Source: Cryptosporangium arvum DSM 44712
GTDB lineage: Bacteria; Actinomycetota; Actinomycetes; Mycobacteriales; Cryptosporangiaceae
Length of the DNA stretch: 64,000 bases
Assembly (NCBI RefSeq): GCF_000585375.1
Contig: NZ_KK073874.1
Coordinates: forward strand, 6,850,894-6,914,893
Direction: 5' to 3'
Under the pieces are notes generated by a model that saw nothing but the letters and a program-made list of their open reading frames with translations, did no database searches and was not told the DNA's origin. Positions 9,272-18,523 of this stretch are shown here, piece by piece; the stretch's first letter is position 1; every line of letters starts with the position of its first letter. Made by a program: the position numbers and the translations under genes.

Positions 9272-9274
9272 GGG

Positions 9275-9982
9275 TCAGCCGGCCGGATAGCGGTAGCCGA
9301 CCCCACGCACGGTCTCGATGATGCCGGCGACGCCGAGTTTCGCCCGGACCGCGGCGACGTGCACCTCGAGCGTCCGCTGGTTGCCGATCCAGGCCGAATC
9401 CCAGACCTCGGCGAGGATCCGCGACCGGGTGAAGACGATGCCGGGCTGGCGCGCCAGCATCGCGAGCAGATTGAACTCCTTGCGGGTCAGCGCGACCGGC
9501 GCCCCGTCCACGGTGACTTCCCGCCGTTCCACGTCCAGTTCGACGCCACCGGGGCCGGCGATCGTGGTGGTGGGCGCCGCGGACGCGGGGGCGTCCTCGA
9601 TCGGGAGCTCCGGCACCGCGCGGGCGGCCCGGCGGGTGACCGCGTGGATGCGCGCCACCAGTTCCCGCGGGTCGAACGGCTTGGTGACGTAGTCGTCGGC
9701 GCCGACGTGCAGGCCGTGCAGCCGCGTCGACATGTCGGTGCGCGCGGTGACCATGATGACCGGGACGTCGCAGAGCTCCCGGATCCGCTTGCAGAGCGCG
9801 AGCCCGTCCAGGTCGGGTAATCCGAGGTCGAGCAGGACGACGTCGTGGCGGGCGCCGGTGCGTAACCGCTCCAGCGCCCGCTGGGCACTGCCCACCCGGT
9901 CGACGTCCATCTGCTGCCGGGTGAGGTTCACCGACAGCGCGCCGGCGACCCGGTCGTCGTCCTCGATCAGGAGTACTCGCAC
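9275..9982 (-). CDS. OmpR-family response regulator
   Basis: The receiver domain has acidic residues EDDD at 7-10, phospho-acceptor Asp52 in LLDLGLPD, and the switch Lys in VTKPF. The C-terminal winged helix ends with GIIETVRGVGYRYPAG. An Ala/Pro/Thr-rich linker joins the two. The GTG start is 4 nt after the miaB stop, so the order miaB, regulator, kinase reads as one operon. It is the partner of the kinase that follows. Targets are not identifiable. Confidence 0.92.
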   Translation of the reverse strand: MRVLLIEDDDRVAGALSVNLTRQQMDVDRVGSAQRALERLRTGARHDVVLLDLGLPDLDGLALCKRIRELCDVPVIMVTARTDMSTRLHGLHVGADDYVTKPFDPRELVARIHAVTRRAARAVPELPIEDAPASAAPTTTIAGPGGVELDVERREVTVDGAPVALTRKEFNLLAMLARQPGIVFTRSRILAEVWDSAWIGNQRTLEVHVAAVRAKLGVAGIIETVRGVGYRYPAG

Positions 9983-9985
9983 GGG

Positions 9986-11482
9986 CTAGCCGCAGACCGG
10001 GGCGGGAAGCGCGGCGGGCGGGCCGAGCGTCGGCATGCCGAGCCCGACGCCGCTGGTCTTGGCCCGTCCCGTGGTCGGATTCAGCCGGCCGGCTTCGACG
10101 TTGTCGCCGGCGCGGGTGCGGCGGTGGGAGTGGATCGGCCCCTCGGCGATCGCGTGGTGCGGAGCGGCGTACGTGACGGTCGTCGTCACGATGTCGCCCG
10201 GGCGGACCACGCTCGGGTCGCCGGCGAAGTGCACCAACCGGCCGTCGCGGGCGCGACCGCTCATCCGGCCCGTCCCGGAGTCCTTGCGGCCCTCCCCGGT
10301 GGCGACGAGCAACTCCACCTCACGGCCGACGAGCTTCTTGTTCTCGTCCCAGGAGATGTCTTCCTGCAGCGCGATCAGCCGCTCGTAGCGCTCCTGCACG
10401 ACCTTCTTGGGCAGCTGGTCGGGCATGGTGGCCGCCGGGGTGCCGGGGCGCTGGGAGTACTGGAAGGTGAACGCCTGCGAGAAGCGGGCCGCGGCCACCA
10501 CGTCGAGCGTCGCCTGGAAGTCCGCCTCGGTCTCGCCGGGGAAGCCGACGATGATGTCGGTCGTGATCGCAGCGTCGGGCATCGCGGCCCGGACCCGCTC
10601 GAGGATGCCGAGGTAACGCTCCGAACGGTACGAGCGGCGCATCGCCTTCAGCACCGCGTCGGAACCGCTCTGCAGTGGCATGTGCAGTTGGTGGCAGACG
10701 TTCGGCGTGGTGGCCATCGCGTCGATGACGTCGTCGGTGAAGTCCTTGGGGTGCGGGGACGTGAACCGGACGCGCTCGAGGCCCTCGATCTCGCCGCAGG
10801 CGCGGAGCAGGTTCGCGAACGCGGAGCGGTCGCCGAACTCGGCGCCGTAGGAGTTGACGTTCTGCCCGAGCAGCGTCACCTCCAGCACACCCTCGGCGAC
10901 CAGCGCGCGCACCTCGGCCAGGATGTCCTCGGGACGCCGGTCGGTCTCCTTGCCGCGCAGCGACGGCACGATGCAGAACGTGCAGGTGTTGTTGCACCCG
11001 ACCGAGATCGACACCCAGCCGGAGTAGGCCGAATCGCGCCGGGCCGGCAGCGTGGAGGGGAACGCCTCCAGCGACTCCTTGATCTCCACCTGGGCCTCGG
11101 CGTTGTGCCGGGCGCGTTCCAGCAGCACCGGCAGCGACCCCAGGTTGTGGGTGCCGAAGACGACGTCGACCCAGGGGGCCTTCTCGACGATCCTGCCGCG
11201 GTCCTTCTGGGCCAGGCAGCCGCCGACGGCGATCTGCATGCCTTCCTTGTGTCGTTTGACCGACGCCAGGTGGCCGAGGTTGCCGTAGAGCTTGTTGTCG
11301 GCGTTCTCGCGCACGGCGCAGGTGTTCAGCACGACGACGTCGGGGTCGGTGCCGGGCTCGGCCGGGCGGTATCCGGACGCCTCCAGCAGCCCGGAGAGGC
11401 GCTCGGAGTCATGGACGTTCATCTGGCAGCCGAAGGTGCGCACCGAGTAGGTGCGTGCTGCCGCTTCAGTCGGGGCGCTCAT
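9986..11482 (-). CDS. miaB: tRNA-2-methylthio-N6-dimethylallyladenosine synthase
   Basis: MiaB is a radical SAM enzyme that adds a methylthio group to i6A37 of tRNA, downstream of MiaA. The N-terminal UPF0004 domain carries three cluster cysteines ([21 protein letters not shown]). The radical SAM core has CNNTCTFC (CxxxCxxC). A TRAM domain follows near residues 385-450, and the last residues are a short Gly/Pro-rich tail. The length of 498 is normal. ATG at 11482; it is divergent from gluA across about 130 bp. Confidence 0.96.
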   Translation of the reverse strand: MSAPTEAAARTYSVRTFGCQMNVHDSERLSGLLEASGYRPAEPGTDPDVVVLNTCAVRENADNKLYGNLGHLASVKRHKEGMQIAVGGCLAQKDRGRIVEKAPWVDVVFGTHNLGSLPVLLERARHNAEAQVEIKESLEAFPSTLPARRDSAYSGWVSISVGCNNTCTFCIVPSLRGKETDRRPEDILAEVRALVAEGVLEVTLLGQNVNSYGAEFGDRSAFANLLRACGEIEGLERVRFTSPHPKDFTDDVIDAMATTPNVCHQLHMPLQSGSDAVLKAMRRSYRSERYLGILERVRAAMPDAAITTDIIVGFPGETEADFQATLDVVAAARFSQAFTFQYSQRPGTPAATMPDQLPKKVVQERYERLIALQEDISWDENKKLVGREVELLVATGEGRKDSGTGRMSGRARDGRLVHFAGDPSVVRPGDIVTTTVTYAAPHHAIAEGPIHSHRRTRAGDNVEAGRLNPTTGRAKTSGVGLGMPTLGPPAALPAPVCG

Positions 11483-11613
11483 AACAGGTCACAGCCTACG
11501 GCCTGGGCGTTGCTCGTTACTCGTCCGTGATCGCTCAGGCCTCAAACGCGGTAGTCAGGTCGCATAGGGTTCGGCACTACGCGAGATCCCCTTGTGCTGA
11601 CTTGAGGAGCCCG

Positions 11614-12372
11614 ATGCCGGATCAGCCGACCACCGATACTCCCCTGGTAGCCGTCGAAGGTGTGAACAAGTACTTCGGCGACCTGCACGTTCTGCGGGAC
11701 ATCAACCTGAACATCGGTCGGGGCGAAGTCGTCGTCGTGGTCGGGCCGTCCGGGTCCGGCAAGTCGACGCTGTGCCGCGCGATCAACCGGCTCGAGCCGA
11801 TCGAGGACGGCGAGATCCGGATCGACGGCACGGCGCTGCCGGCCGAAGGAAAGGACCTGGCCCGGCTGCGCGCGGACGTCGGCATGGTCTTCCAGTCGTT
11901 CAACCTGTTCGCGCACAAGACGATCGTCCAGAACGTCATGCTCGGGCCGACCAAGGTCCGCAAGGAGTCCGGCGACGCCGCCCGCAAGCACGCGATGGAG
12001 CTGCTGGAGCGCGTCGGTATCGCCAGCCAGGCCGACAAGTACCCGGCTCAGCTCTCCGGCGGCCAGCAGCAGCGGGTGGCGATCGCCCGCGCGCTCGCGA
12101 TGCGTCCGAAGGTGATGCTGTTCGACGAGCCGACCTCGGCGCTCGACCCCGAGATGGTCAACGAGGTGCTCGACGTCATGACCTCGCTGGCGCGGGAGGG
12201 CATGACGATGGTCGTCGTCACGCACGAGATGGGCTTCGCTCGCCGCGCGGCCGACCGGGTCGTGTTCATGGCCGACGGCCAGATCGTCGAGGCGGCCGAA
12301 CCGGACACGTTCTTCACCAACCCGACGTCCGACCGGGCCAAGGACTTCCTCTCCAAAATCCTCACTCACTGA
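11614..12372 (+). CDS. gluA: glutamate/polar amino acid ABC transporter ATPase
   Basis: This is the ATP-binding subunit of a polar-amino-acid importer. It has Walker [10 protein letters not shown], the Q-loop FQSFNLF, the signature LSGGQQQR, Walker [13 protein letters not shown] and the switch His in VVTHEMGFA. At 252 residues it is the usual size for GluA/GlnQ. The ATG at 11614 has GAGGAG 4 nt upstream. gluBCD follow on the same strand. The same block lies between recX and miaB in Streptomyces, which supports the glutamate assignment, though substrate cannot be read from the sequence. Confidence 0.93.
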   Translation: MPDQPTTDTPLVAVEGVNKYFGDLHVLRDINLNIGRGEVVVVVGPSGSGKSTLCRAINRLEPIEDGEIRIDGTALPAEGKDLARLRADVGMVFQSFNLFAHKTIVQNVMLGPTKVRKESGDAARKHAMELLERVGIASQADKYPAQLSGGQQQRVAIARALAMRPKVMLFDEPTSALDPEMVNEVLDVMTSLAREGMTMVVVTHEMGFARRAADRVVFMADGQIVEAAEPDTFFTNPTSDRAKDFLSKILTH

Positions 12373-12406
12373 CCCGCCTACCGACGGATCCCCTGGAGGA
12401 CAGCAC

Positions 12407-13282
12407 ATGAAGCTCCGGAAGCTCGCCGTACTGGCGATCGCCGGCGCCCTCGCGCTCACCGCGTGCGGCAAAGAAGGCGACAGCGGCAACGACGCGCCGA
12501 CCTCGTCGGTCGAGAGCGCCGTCGCCGTGTCGGGCTCGAAGACGTTCGACGCGATCAAGGCCCGCGGCTCCGTGGTCATCGGGGTCAAGGAAGACCAGCC
12601 GAACCTCGGCTACAAGGACCCGACGACGAACGAGTACTCCGGCTTCGACATCTCGATGGCGAAGCTGATCGCCGCCAAGCTCGGCTACGGCGACGACAAG
12701 GTCACGTTCAAGGCGATCCCGTCCGCGAACCGCGAGCAGGCGATCGTGAACGGCGACATCGACTACTACGTCGGTACGTACTCGATCACCGACAAGCGCA
12801 AGACGCAGATCTCGTTCGCCGGCCCGTACTACATCGCCGGTCAGGACCTGCTCGTGCGCAAGGACGACTCGACGATCACCGGCCCGGAGACGCTGAAGGG
12901 CAAGACGGTCTGCTCGGCCACCGGTTCGACCTCGATCCAGCGGATCAAGGACGAGCACAAGGACGCGAAGACCGTCGAGTTCGAGAAGTACTCGCAGTGC
13001 GTCGACGCGGTCCTCAACAAGCAGGCCGACGCGGTGACCACCGACGACGCGATCCTGCTCGGCTACGCGGCGCAGCAGCCGGAGAAGCTGAAGGTCGTCG
13101 GCAAGCCGTTCTCCGAGGAGAAGTACGGCGTCGGCCTGAACAAGGACGACAAGGCCCTGCGCGACAAGGTCAACGACATCATCGAGGCGTCCGCGAAGGA
13201 CGGCGAGTGGCAGAAGATCTACGACGCCACGCTCGGTAAGTCGGGTTCGAAGGCGTCGCCGCCGGCGATCGAGCGGTACTAA
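12407..13282 (+). CDS. gluB: glutamate ABC transporter substrate-binding lipoprotein
   Basis: A signal peptide ends in the lipobox LTAC (Cys near residue 20), so the mature protein is lipid-anchored outside the membrane. The body is a periplasmic-binding-protein type 2 fold: FDAIKARGSVVIGVKEDQP, YSGFDISMAKLIAAKLG, YYVGTYSITDKRK and FAGPYYIAGQDLLV are typical of GluB/GlnH proteins. It is 291 residues. Codons are strikingly uniform (AAG, GAC, ATC), suggesting high expression. A strong hairpin lies directly after its stop, before the permease genes. Confidence 0.94.
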   Translation: MKLRKLAVLAIAGALALTACGKEGDSGNDAPTSSVESAVAVSGSKTFDAIKARGSVVIGVKEDQPNLGYKDPTTNEYSGFDISMAKLIAAKLGYGDDKVTFKAIPSANREQAIVNGDIDYYVGTYSITDKRKTQISFAGPYYIAGQDLLVRKDDSTITGPETLKGKTVCSATGSTSIQRIKDEHKDAKTVEFEKYSQCVDAVLNKQADAVTTDDAILLGYAAQQPEKLKVVGKPFSEEKYGVGLNKDDKALRDKVNDIIEASAKDGEWQKIYDATLGKSGSKASPPAIERY

Positions 13283-13295
13283 TCCGTTTCTTGGT

Positions 13296-13324
13296 GGGGC
13301 CGTCTCGGTTGCCGAGACGGCCCC
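13296..13324 (+). terminator. intercistronic hairpin between gluB and gluC
   Basis: A perfect 13-bp stem, GGGGCCGTCTCGG / CCGAGACGGCCCC, has a 3-nt loop and is followed by ccctcttt. It sits 14 bp after the gluB stop and 19 bp before gluC. It can act as a partial terminator or as a 3' stabilizer, giving more binding protein than permease. Confidence 0.75.
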
Positions 13325-13343
13325 CCTCTTTACCGGGAGACCG

Positions 13344-14000
13344 ATGAGTGACTTCCTGCCCACGCTGACCGACAACTGGTCGCTGTTCGGTAAGGCGTTC
13401 TGGAACACCGTTGTCCTGTTCGTCCTGTCCGGGCTGCTCGCGTTGATCGTCGGCACGATCCTCGGGGCGTTCCGCGTATCGCCGGTCCCGGCGCTGCGCT
13501 GGTTCGGCACCGGCTACGTGACCTTCCTGCGCAACACCCCGCTGACGCTCGTGTTCTTCTTCGTCGCGTTCGGCTTTCCGTACCTGGAGATCAACTTCTC
13601 CTTCACGACGTTCGCGGTGATCGCGCTGTCGGCGTACACGTCGGCGTTCGTGTGCGAGGCCGTGCGGGCCGGCATCAACACGGTGCCGGCCGGTCAGGCC
13701 GAGGCGGCGCGGGCCGTCGGGCTGACGTTCGCCCAGACGTTGCGGTTCGTGATCCTGCCGCAGGCGTTCCGGGCGGTCGTGCCGCCGCTGGCGTCGATCC
13801 TGATCGCGCTCTTGAAGAACACGACGATCGCCGCCGGGTTCAGCGTCGCCGAGGCCGGTTCGATCCGGGCCAACCTCTCCGAGCTGGGCTATCCCGCGCT
13901 GAGCGGCCTGCTGTGGGTCGTCGTCGGCTTCCTCATCCTCGTGCTGCCGCTGTCGGCCGTGCAGCGCAACCTCGAGCGTCGGTGGAGTGTGGCGCGGTGA
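13344..14000 (+). CDS. gluC: glutamate ABC transporter permease subunit
   Basis: This 218-residue HisM-type permease has about five transmembrane helices, starting with FWNTVVLFVLSGLLALIVGT. The EAA loop that docks with the ATPase reads EAARAVGLTFAQTLRFVILPQAF. ATG at 13344 has gggaga just upstream. The stop overlaps the gluD start as GTGA, so both permeases are translated together and form the heterodimeric channel used by GluA and GluB. Confidence 0.93.
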   Translation: MSDFLPTLTDNWSLFGKAFWNTVVLFVLSGLLALIVGTILGAFRVSPVPALRWFGTGYVTFLRNTPLTLVFFFVAFGFPYLEINFSFTTFAVIALSAYTSAFVCEAVRAGINTVPAGQAEAARAVGLTFAQTLRFVILPQAFRAVVPPLASILIALLKNTTIAAGFSVAEAGSIRANLSELGYPALSGLLWVVVGFLILVLPLSAVQRNLERRWSVAR

Positions 14001-14917
14001 CTCTTGTTGCTCCGGCGCGGCGTAAACCGCGTACTCCGACGACGTCGGTGCTGTTCGACGTGCCCGGGCCGCGGGCGCGGCGACGGAACCTGCTGATCGG
14101 TGCCGTCGGGTCGCTGGTGATCCTGGGCGGGCTGTTCTACGTCGTCTACCGCTTCAACGAGACCGGGCAGTTCTCCGGGACGAAGTGGGAGATCTTCGCG
14201 TACAAGCAGCCGCAGATCACGATCCTCGAGGGCTTCCTCAACACGTTGAAGGCGGCCGGGATCGCGGCGGTGCTGGCGCTGCTGCTGGGCATCGGGCTGG
14301 CGGCCGCGCGCGTGTCCGACCACGCCTGGCTGCGGGCGCCGTCGTTCTGGTTCGTGGAGATCTTCCGCGCAGTGCCGCTGGTCCTCCTGATGTTCCTGTT
14401 CTACTACGGGACGCCGTCGCTGGGCCTGCGCGTCTCGCCGTTGTGGGCCGTCGTCCTCGGTCTGACGCTCTACAACGGCTCGGTGTTCGCGGAGCTGTTC
14501 CGGGCGGGCATCGCGTCGGTGCCGCGCGGGCAGTCGGAGGCCGCGTACGCGCTGGGCATGCGCAAGACCCAGGTGATGATGTCGGTGCTCGTGCCGCAGG
14601 CCGTGCGGGCGATGTTGCCGGCGATCATCAGCCAGCTCGTGGTACTGCTCAAGGACACCGCGCTCGGGTTCCTGGTGACGTACGACGAGTTGCTGAAGCA
14701 GCTCAAGCAGCTGGCCACCGCCCCGCAGTTCGAGTACCCGCTGATCCCGCTGGTGATCGTGGGCGGGGCGATCTACGTGGCGACGTGCCTGCTGCTGTCG
14801 TGGTTCGCGACGTGGCTGGAGCGGCGGTTGTCGCGGAAGGGCTCGCGCTCGGCGGCGCCGGTGATGGAGGCCGACCAGGGCGCGTCGATGGGTGGCGGCG
14901 GCGCGGCCACGATCTGA
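13997..14917 (+). CDS. gluD: glutamate ABC transporter permease subunit
   Basis: The second permease is 306 residues and starts with GTG at 13997, inside the gluC stop. A cytoplasmic N-terminus of about 35 residues, rich in Arg and Pro, precedes the first helix (LLIGAVGSLVILGGLFYVVY). The permease core includes FRAVPLVLLMFLFYYGTPS and the EAA loop EAAYALGMRKTQVMMSVLVPQAV. The C-terminal tail is Gly/Ala-rich. It is the last gene of gluABCD and is followed by a strong terminator. Confidence 0.93.
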   Translation: MTLVAPARRKPRTPTTSVLFDVPGPRARRRNLLIGAVGSLVILGGLFYVVYRFNETGQFSGTKWEIFAYKQPQITILEGFLNTLKAAGIAAVLALLLGIGLAAARVSDHAWLRAPSFWFVEIFRAVPLVLLMFLFYYGTPSLGLRVSPLWAVVLGLTLYNGSVFAELFRAGIASVPRGQSEAAYALGMRKTQVMMSVLVPQAVRAMLPAIISQLVVLLKDTALGFLVTYDELLKQLKQLATAPQFEYPLIPLVIVGGAIYVATCLLLSWFATWLERRLSRKGSRSAAPVMEADQGASMGGGGAATI

Positions 14918-14922
14918 TCCCG

Positions 14923-14952
14923 GGCCCTCCCCGCCGCGCAGCGGGGAGGGCC
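14923..14952. terminator. bidirectional terminator between gluD and rny
   Basis: A perfect 12-bp stem, GGCCCTCCCCGC / GCGGGGAGGGCC, has a 6-nt loop (cgcgca) and a short gttcgttc tail. It lies between convergent gluD and rny and can serve both. Confidence 0.75.
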
Positions 14953-14958
14953 GTTCGT

Positions 14959-17900
14959 TCAGCGGGCGACGCCGGTCGCGCGTGATTCGCGCACCACGGT
15001 GACGCGGATCTGGCCGGGGTAGGTCAGCTCGTCCTCGATCTGCTTGGCGACGTCACGCGCGAGCACCTGGGCTGCGAGGTCGTCGACCTGGTCCGGCGCG
15101 ACCATCACCCGCACCTCGCGCCCGGCCTGCATCGCGAACACCTTCTCCACGCCGGGCAGGCCGGCCGCGATCTCCTCGATGCGCTCGAGCCGCTTCACGT
15201 AGGTCTCCAGGCTCTCCCGGCGGGCCCCGGGGCGTCCGCCCGAGCAGGCGTCCGAAGCCTGCGTCAACACCGCTTCGAGCGTTCGCGGCGGCACCTCGTC
15301 GTGGTGGGCCTCGATCGCGTGCACGACCTCGTCGCTCTCCCCGAGCCGGCGGGCCAGATCGGCGCCGATCACCGCGTGGCTGCCCTCCACCTCGTGGGTG
15401 AGCGCCTTGCCGATGTCGTGCAGGAACGCCGACCGCTTGACCAGCGCCACGTCCAGCCGGAGCTCGGCAGCCATGTGGCTGGCGATGTGCGCGGTCTCGA
15501 TCAGGTGCTTCAGCACGTTCTGCCCGTACGACGTGCGGTAACGCAGCCGACCGAGCGTGGCGATCAGATCGGGGTGCATGTCGGCGATCCCGACCTGGAC
15601 GAGAGCCTCCTCGCCGGCCCGCACGCAGAGCTGCTCGACCTGCTCCTTGCTGCGCTCGTAGATCTCCTCGATGCGCTGCGGATGGATCCGCCCGTCGAGC
15701 ACCAGCTTCTCGAGCGTCAACCGCCCCACCTCCCGCCGGACCGGGTCGAAGCACGAGAGCAGGACGGCTTCCGGGGTGTCGTCGATGATCACGTTGACAC
15801 CGGTGACCGCTTCGAACGCGCGGATGTTGCGCCCCTCGCGGCCGATGATCCGGCCCTTCATGTCGTCGCCGGGCAGGTGCAGGACGCTGACCACGCTCTC
15901 CGCGGTCTGTTCGCCCGCCACCCGCTGGATCGCGTCGACGACGATGCGCTTGGCCCGCTCCTCGCCCTTCGCGCGGGCCTCGGCCTCGATGTCGCGCACG
16001 AGGATCGCGGCTTCCCGCTTGGCCTGGGTTTCGACCTCGTGGACGAGCTCGGCCTTGGCCGCGTCGCTGGACAGCCCGGCGATCCGTTCGAGCTCCGCCC
16101 GACGCTCGGCGGCGGCCCGCGTCAGCTCCTGGTTCTTGGCCGCGAGTTCGTCGGCCAGCGCGGCGAGCTCGGTCTCGCGCTCGGTGAGGCGGTTCTCGGT
16201 CTGGTGGGCGCGCTCCTCGCGTTCGGCGACGCGCGTCTCCCGGCGCTGCGCCTCGTCCCGCCGAGCAGTGGCGTCGGCCTGGAGGTTGGCGACGTCCCGC
16301 TCGGCCCCGCGCCGGGCGTCGGCGAGGAGTTCTTCCGCTTCCCGCGCAGCCCGCCGCCGAGCGCGAGCGACGAGTTCGATGGCCTCTTCGTGAGCCGCCT
16401 CGAGGACGCGGCGAGCTTGGGTGTGGGCGGTGGTGAGGTCGGGGTGGGTTTGCGAGTGGGTTTCGCGGTGGTCGGGGTGGGTTTCGCGGTGGTCGGGTGC
16501 TTGGCGGGGGGCGACGAGTTGCCGGGAGGGTGGGGTGGCGGTGCCGTGGGTGGTGCCGCTAGCGGCCTCCGAGCCGACGGTGTATTCGCGGGCCGGGTCG
16601 GGGGTGTGCCCCTGGGCGGGAACAGCAGCGCCCGAAGCTGCGAAGCCACTGGTGCTGGCAGGTGCGGAGCCGGTCGGGTCCTCTCGCTCAGAGTCGATGG
16701 CACCCGCCCGCACCGAGCCAGTGGCGCCCGTAGCCGCGGAGCCGGTAGCGCCTTCCCGGGCAGAGCCTGTGATGCCGTCCCCGGCAGAGCTCATGACGAC
16801 TTCCGCGGCAGAGCTCGTGACGCCTCCCCACGCGGAGTCCGTGGTGTGCTCTCGCGCAGACCCGGTGGCGCCCGCAGAGGCGGAGCCGGTGGCGCCCGCA
16901 GAGGCGGAGCTGGTGGCGTCCTCAGAGGCGGAGCCGGTGGCGTCCTCGCGCGCGGAGCCGATGGCGCCTGCGGGTCCGGGGGCAGAGTCGCCCGCGGGCG
17001 GAATTCCGGGTGGCGGGGTGGTGCCGTTCGCGGGGGCGTAATCGGTGGGGGTCGCGGGCGGGGAGCCAGATCCGCCGGTCACGCGCGTGGCGCTGGAAGT
17101 GACTGGGAAATCGGCGGTATCCGCCCGGGCCGGGTCAGCAACACCGGCGGGGCCGGTCGCATCGGCGCGCGAGGCAGGTGGGTGGGCACTCGTCGCACTC
17201 GCGAGGAGTGCCGAGCTTCCGGTGGCGGTCGGATCGGCGGCCGGGGATCCGGCGTCGGTGCCGTCGCACTGGGTGGGAGTGCCCGCAGCAGGCACGCCCC
17301 TCATCGCCCCGAAACCATCCTCGTCCCGCGCACGGGCACCGTCCCCACGCACCGGAGCGGAAGCACGGTTCGCGCGGGCTTGAGCAGGAGCACTGTCCGC
17401 GCGGGCTTGGGCAGAGGCAACTTGAGCAGGGGCGCTTTTGTCACCGACGTGGGCGGGGGCCACACTCTCGGCGGCCGGGGCCGAGGCGACTTCAGCGCGG
17501 GCACCACCCTGCACGAAGACACCATCCCCACTGGGCTGGGCAGAGGCCCCATCTCCACGGGCCAAGGCGGAGGCATCGTCCCCACGGGCCAAAGCAGAGG
17601 CCTCGTCCCCATGGCCCGAGGCGGAGGCGCCCTCCCCGCGGCCCGGGACCAGGGCGGGGGCACCTTCGGCGGAGACCGAGGTGGAGTCACCGTTCCCACG
17701 GGCCGCGGCGGAGTCACCATCCTCACGGACCGGGGCGGAATCCCCACCCTCACGGACCGAAGCGGAAGCCCCATCCTCACGGGCTGGAACGGAAGCCCCA
17801 TCCTCGCGGGCCGAGGCGGAGGTACCAATGCTGCGCGCCGGAGTATGGGCGTCACCACCCTGGGCAGGGGCGGGGACGCCTTCGGGGGCGGGGACGCCTT

Positions 17901-18075
17901 CGGGGGCGGGGACGCCTTCGGGGGCGGGGACGCCTTCGGGGGCGGGCGGGAGCAGGGCAGGGGCCCGGAGCCGGGGCGTCAGTACGCGGAGGACGACGAG
18001 CGCTGTCACGACGGCGATCACCACCGCCACCAGCAGAACGACCACGGCGAAACCGACGAACGCGGCTCCCGACAT
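14959..18075 (-). CDS. rny: ribonuclease Y with very large low-complexity insertion
   Basis: RNase Y is a membrane-anchored endoribonuclease that starts mRNA decay. Residues 2-30 form the N-terminal anchor (AAFVGFAVVVLLVAVVIAVV). Residues about 590-700 are a coiled coil, followed by a KH domain (GRIIGREGRNIRAFE) near 740, an HD domain (FLHDIGKAL) near 880 and the normal C-terminus. Family members are about 510-530 residues; this one is 1038, because about 500 residues rich in Ala, Gly, Ser, Thr, Asp and Pro lie between anchor and coiled coil. ATG 18075 has AGGGG 5 nt upstream; ATG 18078 is the alternative. The insertion is made of many short in-frame repeats. Confidence 0.93.
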   Translation of the reverse strand: MSGAAFVGFAVVVLLVAVVIAVVTALVVLRVLTPRLRAPALLPPAPEGVPAPEGVPAPEGVPAPEGVPAPAQGGDAHTPARSIGTSASAREDGASVPAREDGASASVREGGDSAPVREDGDSAAARGNGDSTSVSAEGAPALVPGRGEGASASGHGDEASALARGDDASALARGDGASAQPSGDGVFVQGGARAEVASAPAAESVAPAHVGDKSAPAQVASAQARADSAPAQARANRASAPVRGDGARARDEDGFGAMRGVPAAGTPTQCDGTDAGSPAADPTATGSSALLASATSAHPPASRADATGPAGVADPARADTADFPVTSSATRVTGGSGSPPATPTDYAPANGTTPPPGIPPAGDSAPGPAGAIGSAREDATGSASEDATSSASAGATGSASAGATGSAREHTTDSAWGGVTSSAAEVVMSSAGDGITGSAREGATGSAATGATGSVRAGAIDSEREDPTGSAPASTSGFAASGAAVPAQGHTPDPAREYTVGSEAASGTTHGTATPPSRQLVAPRQAPDHRETHPDHRETHSQTHPDLTTAHTQARRVLEAAHEEAIELVARARRRAAREAEELLADARRGAERDVANLQADATARRDEAQRRETRVAEREERAHQTENRLTERETELAALADELAAKNQELTRAAAERRAELERIAGLSSDAAKAELVHEVETQAKREAAILVRDIEAEARAKGEERAKRIVVDAIQRVAGEQTAESVVSVLHLPGDDMKGRIIGREGRNIRAFEAVTGVNVIIDDTPEAVLLSCFDPVRREVGRLTLEKLVLDGRIHPQRIEEIYERSKEQVEQLCVRAGEEALVQVGIADMHPDLIATLGRLRYRTSYGQNVLKHLIETAHIASHMAAELRLDVALVKRSAFLHDIGKALTHEVEGSHAVIGADLARRLGESDEVVHAIEAHHDEVPPRTLEAVLTQASDACSGGRPGARRESLETYVKRLERIEEIAAGLPGVEKVFAMQAGREVRVMVAPDQVDDLAAQVLARDVAKQIEDELTYPGQIRVTVVRESRATGVAR
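17872..17945. repeat. 18-bp tandem repeat in rny (GVPAPE units)
   Basis: Four near-perfect copies of ggggacgccttcgggggc encode GVPAPE hexapeptides directly after the RNase Y membrane anchor. It is the most regular part of a longer degenerate repeat zone extending to about 16450. Confidence 0.85.
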
Positions 18076-18177
18076 CATGGCCCCTCTCGTCCCGGCGCAC
18101 GGCCGCAGCGGGGAGCAGTCCGGAGACCGGGCCGTCCTCGTGCGGGGGCACTCACCCGAGCCCGAAGTACGGGACAC

Positions 18178-18523
18178 GCCTCAGCGCAGCCCGAACGAAC
18201 GAAGAACGGCCGGCGGCTGAAAGCACGACAGAGCGCGATCGGACCCCGCAGGGCCGTTCAGCCTCTGAGGACACGGCCAGCCCGCAGAGGGACCACCGAA
18301 CCTCGACGAACTCAGTCAGCACATTCAGCACGAAGCACGCTTCGTGGAGTTATGGGTATCGCAGGTGCGTATCAGGAGATGTCACGTACACGGGCTCGAT
18401 CTCAGTACCCGTGAGGCTATGTGGAGGTTACCGGCCGGTCAAGGAACGTTCATCGGCCTCACTCTCGACGAGAGGTCAAGGCCCGACCACTTTGAGTGAC
18501 CAGATCTGGGGACGAATCGCCGC
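18178..18523. other. intergenic region between recX and rny, no gene seen
   Basis: About 350 bp with no convincing reading frame, tRNA or terminator. Composition is less extreme than the flanking genes. It must hold the rny promoter, but I cannot point to a -10/-35 pair with confidence. Confidence 0.4.

Noticed and set aside
11483-11613. A promoter for gluA at cataggg (11560s)
   Set aside because: The hexamer is plausible but no -35 at proper spacing was seen, so it is not reported as a feature.
15301-18414. A very long open frame antisense to rny
   Set aside because: It is a by-product of high GC and the repeat spacer; the opposite strand has intact KH and HD domains, and the antisense product has no recognisable domain.
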